Origin: Candidatus Kaiserbacteria bacterium
Lineage (GTDB): Bacteria > Patescibacteriota > Minisyncoccia > Phycocordibacterales > UBA918
Length of the DNA stretch: 7,117 nucleotides
Direction: 5' to 3'
Assembly (NCBI GenBank): GCA_003245875.1
Contig: QKBW01000043.1
Span: 1-7,117, forward strand
Shown here: positions 5,632 through 7,117 of the stretch, piece by piece
Layout of the letters: each line of letters opens with the position of its first letter
How positions within the stretch are numbered: position 1 is the stretch's first letter
Notes under the pieces: model-generated
The model's database searches: none
Seen by the model: only the letters and a program-made list of their open reading frames with translations
What the model was told of the DNA's origin: nothing
Made by a program: the position numbers and the translations under genes

Positions 5632-5657
5632 ATTTAACCTAAATTATTGTGCGAACC
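5632..5657. other. dif: dif-like recombination site with short core (candidate)
   Basis: Left arm ATTTAACCTAA (5632-5642), core ATTA (5643-5646), right arm TTGTGCGAACC (5647-5657). Recalled from knowledge, E. coli dif read in this orientation has arms ATTTAACATAA and TTATGCGCACC, giving 10 of 11 and 9 of 11 identities. The core here is 4 bp, whereas Xer sites normally have 6-8. It lies about 440 nt from a xer gene. The arm match is striking; the core length is the main argument against. Confidence 0.4.
5645..5655 (-). repeat. 11-nt inverted repeat, right copy
   Basis: TATTGTGCGAA, the exact reverse complement of 5232-5242. It overlaps the right half of the dif-like site. Confidence 0.5.
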
Positions 5658-5675
5658 TTTATGTGCTTTTTAATT

Positions 5676-5689
5676 GCAGCTTGCGCTGC
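5676..5689. other. GCAGC/GCTGC hairpin
   Basis: GCAGC (5676-5680), loop TTGC, GCTGC (5685-5689), followed by TTT on the + strand. It is possibly a weak terminator of any transcript crossing the region. Confidence 0.35.
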
Positions 5690-5702
5690 TTTGGTTGAGC
5701 CC

Positions 5703-5731
5703 TGAATGCCCGCTCGATGCGCGGGCATTCA
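5703..5731. other. GC-rich 11-bp hairpin
   Basis: TGAATGCCCGC (5703-5713) pairs perfectly with GCGGGCATTCA (5721-5731) across a 7-nt loop. No T-run follows on either strand, so it is not a standard terminator. Part of the right arm, ATGCGGG, recurs at once at 5732-5738. Confidence 0.6.
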
Positions 5732-5801
5732 ATGCGGGTAAGTTCCTACGAGCTTTCACTCGCACATACATGATAGCAAGTCAACAATACTATCGACAGG
5801 G

Positions 5802-5822
5802 TTATCCCCACCCTTTTCCCCA
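5802..5822 (+). repeat. Tandem DnaA-box-like repeat
   Basis: TTATCCCCA (5802-5810) and TTTTCCCCA (5814-5822) are spaced 12 nt apart, each followed by CC. The first differs at one position from the classic DnaA box TTATCCACA, the second at two. It could be a weak DnaA-binding site in front of the HD gene, or another operator. Confidence 0.35.
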
Positions 5823-5841
5823 CCAGGTCACCTTCATTTAT

Positions 5842-5850
5842 TGATACACT
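5842..5850 (+). promoter_or_regulatory. Possible extended -10 of the HD gene
   Basis: TG (5842-5843) plus TACACT (5845-5850), four of six against TATAAT, ending 8 nt before ATG 5859. If used, the mRNA would be leaderless or nearly so, like that suggested for the ROK kinase. No -35 is seen. Confidence 0.35.
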
Positions 5851-5858
5851 GTTCGCAT

Positions 5859-6263
5859 ATGATTGAAAAATTTAATTCAGGTATTGAATCGCAGGCATAT
5901 CAAGATAAGGAGTTTGTGCGTAAACTTTTACATTTGCTATCTGGTTTGAACGCCACTTTACGTTGGCGTAATGGTGAGCAGGCCGCGTTTCTTACGCAAG
6001 AACAAATTCAATCAATGGATGAGGACTTGCTCGGTCACGCTGGTGGCATGACAACAATTGCAGAATGGTTATTTGAGAAAGCTGAACACGAAGCTGACGA
6101 CAGTGTTACATCTCTTGATTTTCGAAAGATTGTTAAGCATATTGTCCACCATGATGCTGAGGAAGTGATCATAGGTGACGCCAGAAGTAAAGATGATACT
6201 TATTACAAACTCGAAGAGGCGGCACGAGACAAATTAAGCGATACCATAGACGACTTAAATTAA
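5859..6263 (+). CDS. HD-domain phosphohydrolase, N-terminal part (frameshifted gene)
   Basis: 134 residues up to a TAA. It looks like the metal-binding half of an HD-superfamily phosphohydrolase (YfbR/HDDC2-like nucleotidases are the nearest type I recall): a predicted helical start, H60 in LLGHAGGMTTIAEWL, and the HD pair H98-D99 in VHHDAEEVIIGDARSKD (96-112). Such proteins need a further Asp about 60 residues later, and it is missing here because the frame stops. The following open frame (+1) supplies it, so the two halves belong to one gene of about 234 codons. ATG 5859 is preferred over an in-frame TTG at 5841 because the TTG lies in the promoter-like sequence; there is no Shine-Dalgarno. 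Whether the fragment makes a stable protein is unknown. Confidence 0.75.
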   Translation: MIEKFNSGIESQAYQDKEFVRKLLHLLSGLNATLRWRNGEQAAFLTQEQIQSMDEDLLGHAGGMTTIAEWLFEKAEHEADDSVTSLDFRKIVKHIVHHDAEEVIIGDARSKDDTYYKLEEAARDKLSDTIDDLN

Positions 6264-6564
6264 GGACAAGATTCGAGGCGCATCAGATGAATATTTGGCC
6301 AAGGAGTCACCCGAGGCGCATTTCGTTAAGGCTATAGATGAATTACAGGCCTGGTTCTATATGCTTTCCACTAACAAGGTTGAAGAATCATCACGTGATC
6401 TTTCACATCCAGAGAATATAAAATCATATGTTTATGCTAAAGAATTTCCTACACTGTTTCGCATTATGAATATAGTGCTCCATATGTTACAGCATAAAGA
6501 AAAATTTAATCTATCCGTGACTGACTTCAATGCCCAAAAAGACAATTTTTTAAAGGGTGAATGA
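6259..6564 (+). pseudogene. HD-domain phosphohydrolase, C-terminal part after frameshift
   Basis: Open from just after a TAA at 6256-6258 to TGA 6562-6564, but without an ATG or GTG near its beginning; a TTG at 6295 is the first standard start. It continues the upstream HD protein without loss: IKDKIRGASDEYLAKE, then SPEAHFVKAIDELQAWFY, which matches the helix holding the last metal-binding Asp of HD proteins (Asp codon 6337-6339). The rest is helical, ending in NFLKGE. A single extra base around 6255-6262 (sequence TTAAATTAAG) explains the break; with one T less the frame runs DLNKDKIRG. It ends 3 nt before the stop of the convergent peptidase gene. It may be a true mutation, a sequencing or assembly error, or, less likely, programmed frameshifting. 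Confidence 0.72.
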
Positions 6565-6567
6565 TTA

Positions 6568-7117
6568 TTATAGTGCTGGGAGATAATCGAGTGGATTGAG
6601 GTACCCTTCAATGGCAGAAAATGGCGACTTGGCTGGGCCACAGCTGGTGACAGACTTAAATTCATTGAACTGCTTTACTTGGACCGCATCGCTGATGTAG
6701 ACAGTCCAGTGGAGGTGTGGACCGGTAGAATAACCAGTATTCCCCGTGTAACTTATAACGTCACCTGTTGAGACTTTTTGACCGGGCACAACACTAATTT
6801 GGCTGAGGTGTGCAAAGAGACTGGAAAGACCATTTGGATGATCTATTAGTATCCATTTACCCCACGAGTAACAACCGGCGACAAGGTCAGTGTTACCGGT
6901 GTCACGTACGGTGCCAGAAAGAGGTGCGTAAATAGGTGTACCGACCGGGGTTCCAAGATCCATACCGTTATGCTTGCTACCGTTATAGGCACCAGAAAGC
7001 GCAAATTTTGTATACCCAAAATACTGTGTGATTATCGGGTTATTGATTGGCCAACGGAAAACAGCGGACCCTTTGGTTGGAATTGAATTAGGATCAACAA
7101 TATATTGGATCTGGGCT
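6568..7117 (-). CDS. M23-family (LytM-like) zinc metallopeptidase, 5' end outside window
   Basis: C-terminal 182 residues of a protein whose start lies beyond the right edge; the frame is open to base 7117. This is a peptidoglycan endopeptidase domain, expected outside the cytoplasm. Visible in order (numbered from the first full codon): FRWPI ... ITQYFG (20-34), the usual entry to the domain; HNGMD (49-53) with zinc ligands H49 and D53; YAPLSGTV (63-70), typical of the beta-sheet core; LFAHLSQ (100-106); VVPGQKVSTGDVI (109-121); and GPHLHW (132-137) with H134 and H136 completing the active site. All four key positions are present, so it should be active. An ATG at 6961-6963 is the Met inside HNGMD and is not the real start. 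Together with the transglycosylase it gives the window two cell-wall hydrolases. Confidence 0.9.
   Translation of the reverse strand, partial: AQIQYIVDPNSIPTKGSAVFRWPINNPIITQYFGYTKFALSGAYNGSKHNGMDLGTPVGTPIYAPLSGTVRDTGNTDLVAGCYSWGKWILIDHPNGLSSLFAHLSQISVVPGQKVSTGDVISYTGNTGYSTGPHLHWTVYISDAVQVKQFNEFKSVTSCGPAKSPFSAIEGYLNPLDYLPAL

Larger units (their letters stand above)
5195..5858. other. 664-nt gene-free region rich in hairpins and inverted repeats
   Basis: No convincing coding region: the short open frames on both strands overlap each other and have no recognisable residues. It holds a strong two-part hairpin (5297-5358), a 16-bp palindrome (5394-5409), a small tetraloop hairpin (5424-5437), an imperfect stem (5574-5613), a dif-like site (5632-5657), two more hairpins (5676-5689, 5703-5731), a GATAG/CTATC inverted repeat (5772-5776 / 5790-5794) and a DnaA-box-like tandem repeat (5802-5822). 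An 11-nt inverted pair (5232-5242 / 5645-5655) could close most of it into one domain about 424 nt long. It may be a large structured RNA, a chromosome-maintenance site, or both. I recognise no RNase P, tmRNA, SRP or 6S signature. Confidence 0.5.

Noticed and set aside
5195..5858. RNase P RNA, tmRNA or 6S RNA
   Set aside because: The size and closing helix were suggestive, but the universal RNase P core segments, the tmRNA tRNA-like ends and a 6S-type central bubble were not found.
6562..6564. TGA read as an amino acid (alternative code)
   Set aside because: TGA ends the recombinase and the HD C-terminal frame at sensible places next to convergent neighbours, and no in-frame TGA interrupts a conserved domain.
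6563..6588. GATTAT/ATAATC inverted repeat as terminator between the HD and M23 genes
   Set aside because: The stem is only 6 bp and AT-only apart from one pair, the loop is 14 nt, and there is no T-run; it also lies inside the peptidase coding region.
1..7117. CRISPR array, tRNA, rRNA or insertion sequence
   Set aside because: No regularly spaced repeats, cloverleaf, rRNA-like sequence or transposase motifs were seen.

Overview
The window reads as chromosomal DNA of a bacterium, most plausibly a member of the Candidate Phyla Radiation (Patescibacteria, Parcubacteria-like). This is an inference from several traits together: an unusually short glucose-6-phosphate isomerase (about 430 residues), compact gene packing, almost no Shine-Dalgarno sequences, small cell-wall hydrolases and a single-type Xer recombinase. 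TGA is used as a normal stop, so the recoded Gracilibacteria/Absconditabacteria code is not in use. No phage, plasmid or IS genes are visible.

Left part (1-2690, + strand): a tight cluster of glucose-6-phosphate isomerase, a Nudix hydrolase and a ROK-family sugar kinase, with gaps of 7 and 8 nt. The kinase and the isomerase are consecutive steps of upper glycolysis (sugar to sugar-6-P to fructose-6-P). The Nudix gene between them is clearly more AT-rich and may be an insertion. The ROK protein lacks the usual zinc-binding cysteine cluster.

Middle part (2700-4215, + strand): a slipin/stomatin-type SPFH membrane protein with its own extended -10 promoter, then a hairpin terminator. Next comes a consensus sigma70-type promoter driving a lytic-transglycosylase-like protein. 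Its roughly 100-nt leader holds three consecutive hairpins, a repeated 8-mer that could give alternative pairings, and a 27-codon leader ORF ending in a GTGA overlap with the only standard start codon of the enzyme. A bidirectional terminator separates this gene from the convergent recombinase gene.

Right part (4223-7117): a tyrosine recombinase of the Xer type on the - strand with all six catalytic residues; then a 664-nt gene-free stretch rich in hairpins and inverted repeats. That stretch includes a site resembling the E. coli dif arms (but with a 4-bp core), a 16-bp palindrome and a DnaA-box-like tandem repeat. It is followed by an HD-domain phosphohydrolase gene broken by a one-base frameshift, and by the C-terminal part of a secreted M23 metallopeptidase running in from the right edge on the - strand.

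The themes are central sugar metabolism, membrane and cell-wall maintenance, and chromosome-dimer resolution. The least explained parts are the 664-nt structured intergenic region and the leader of the transglycosylase gene.
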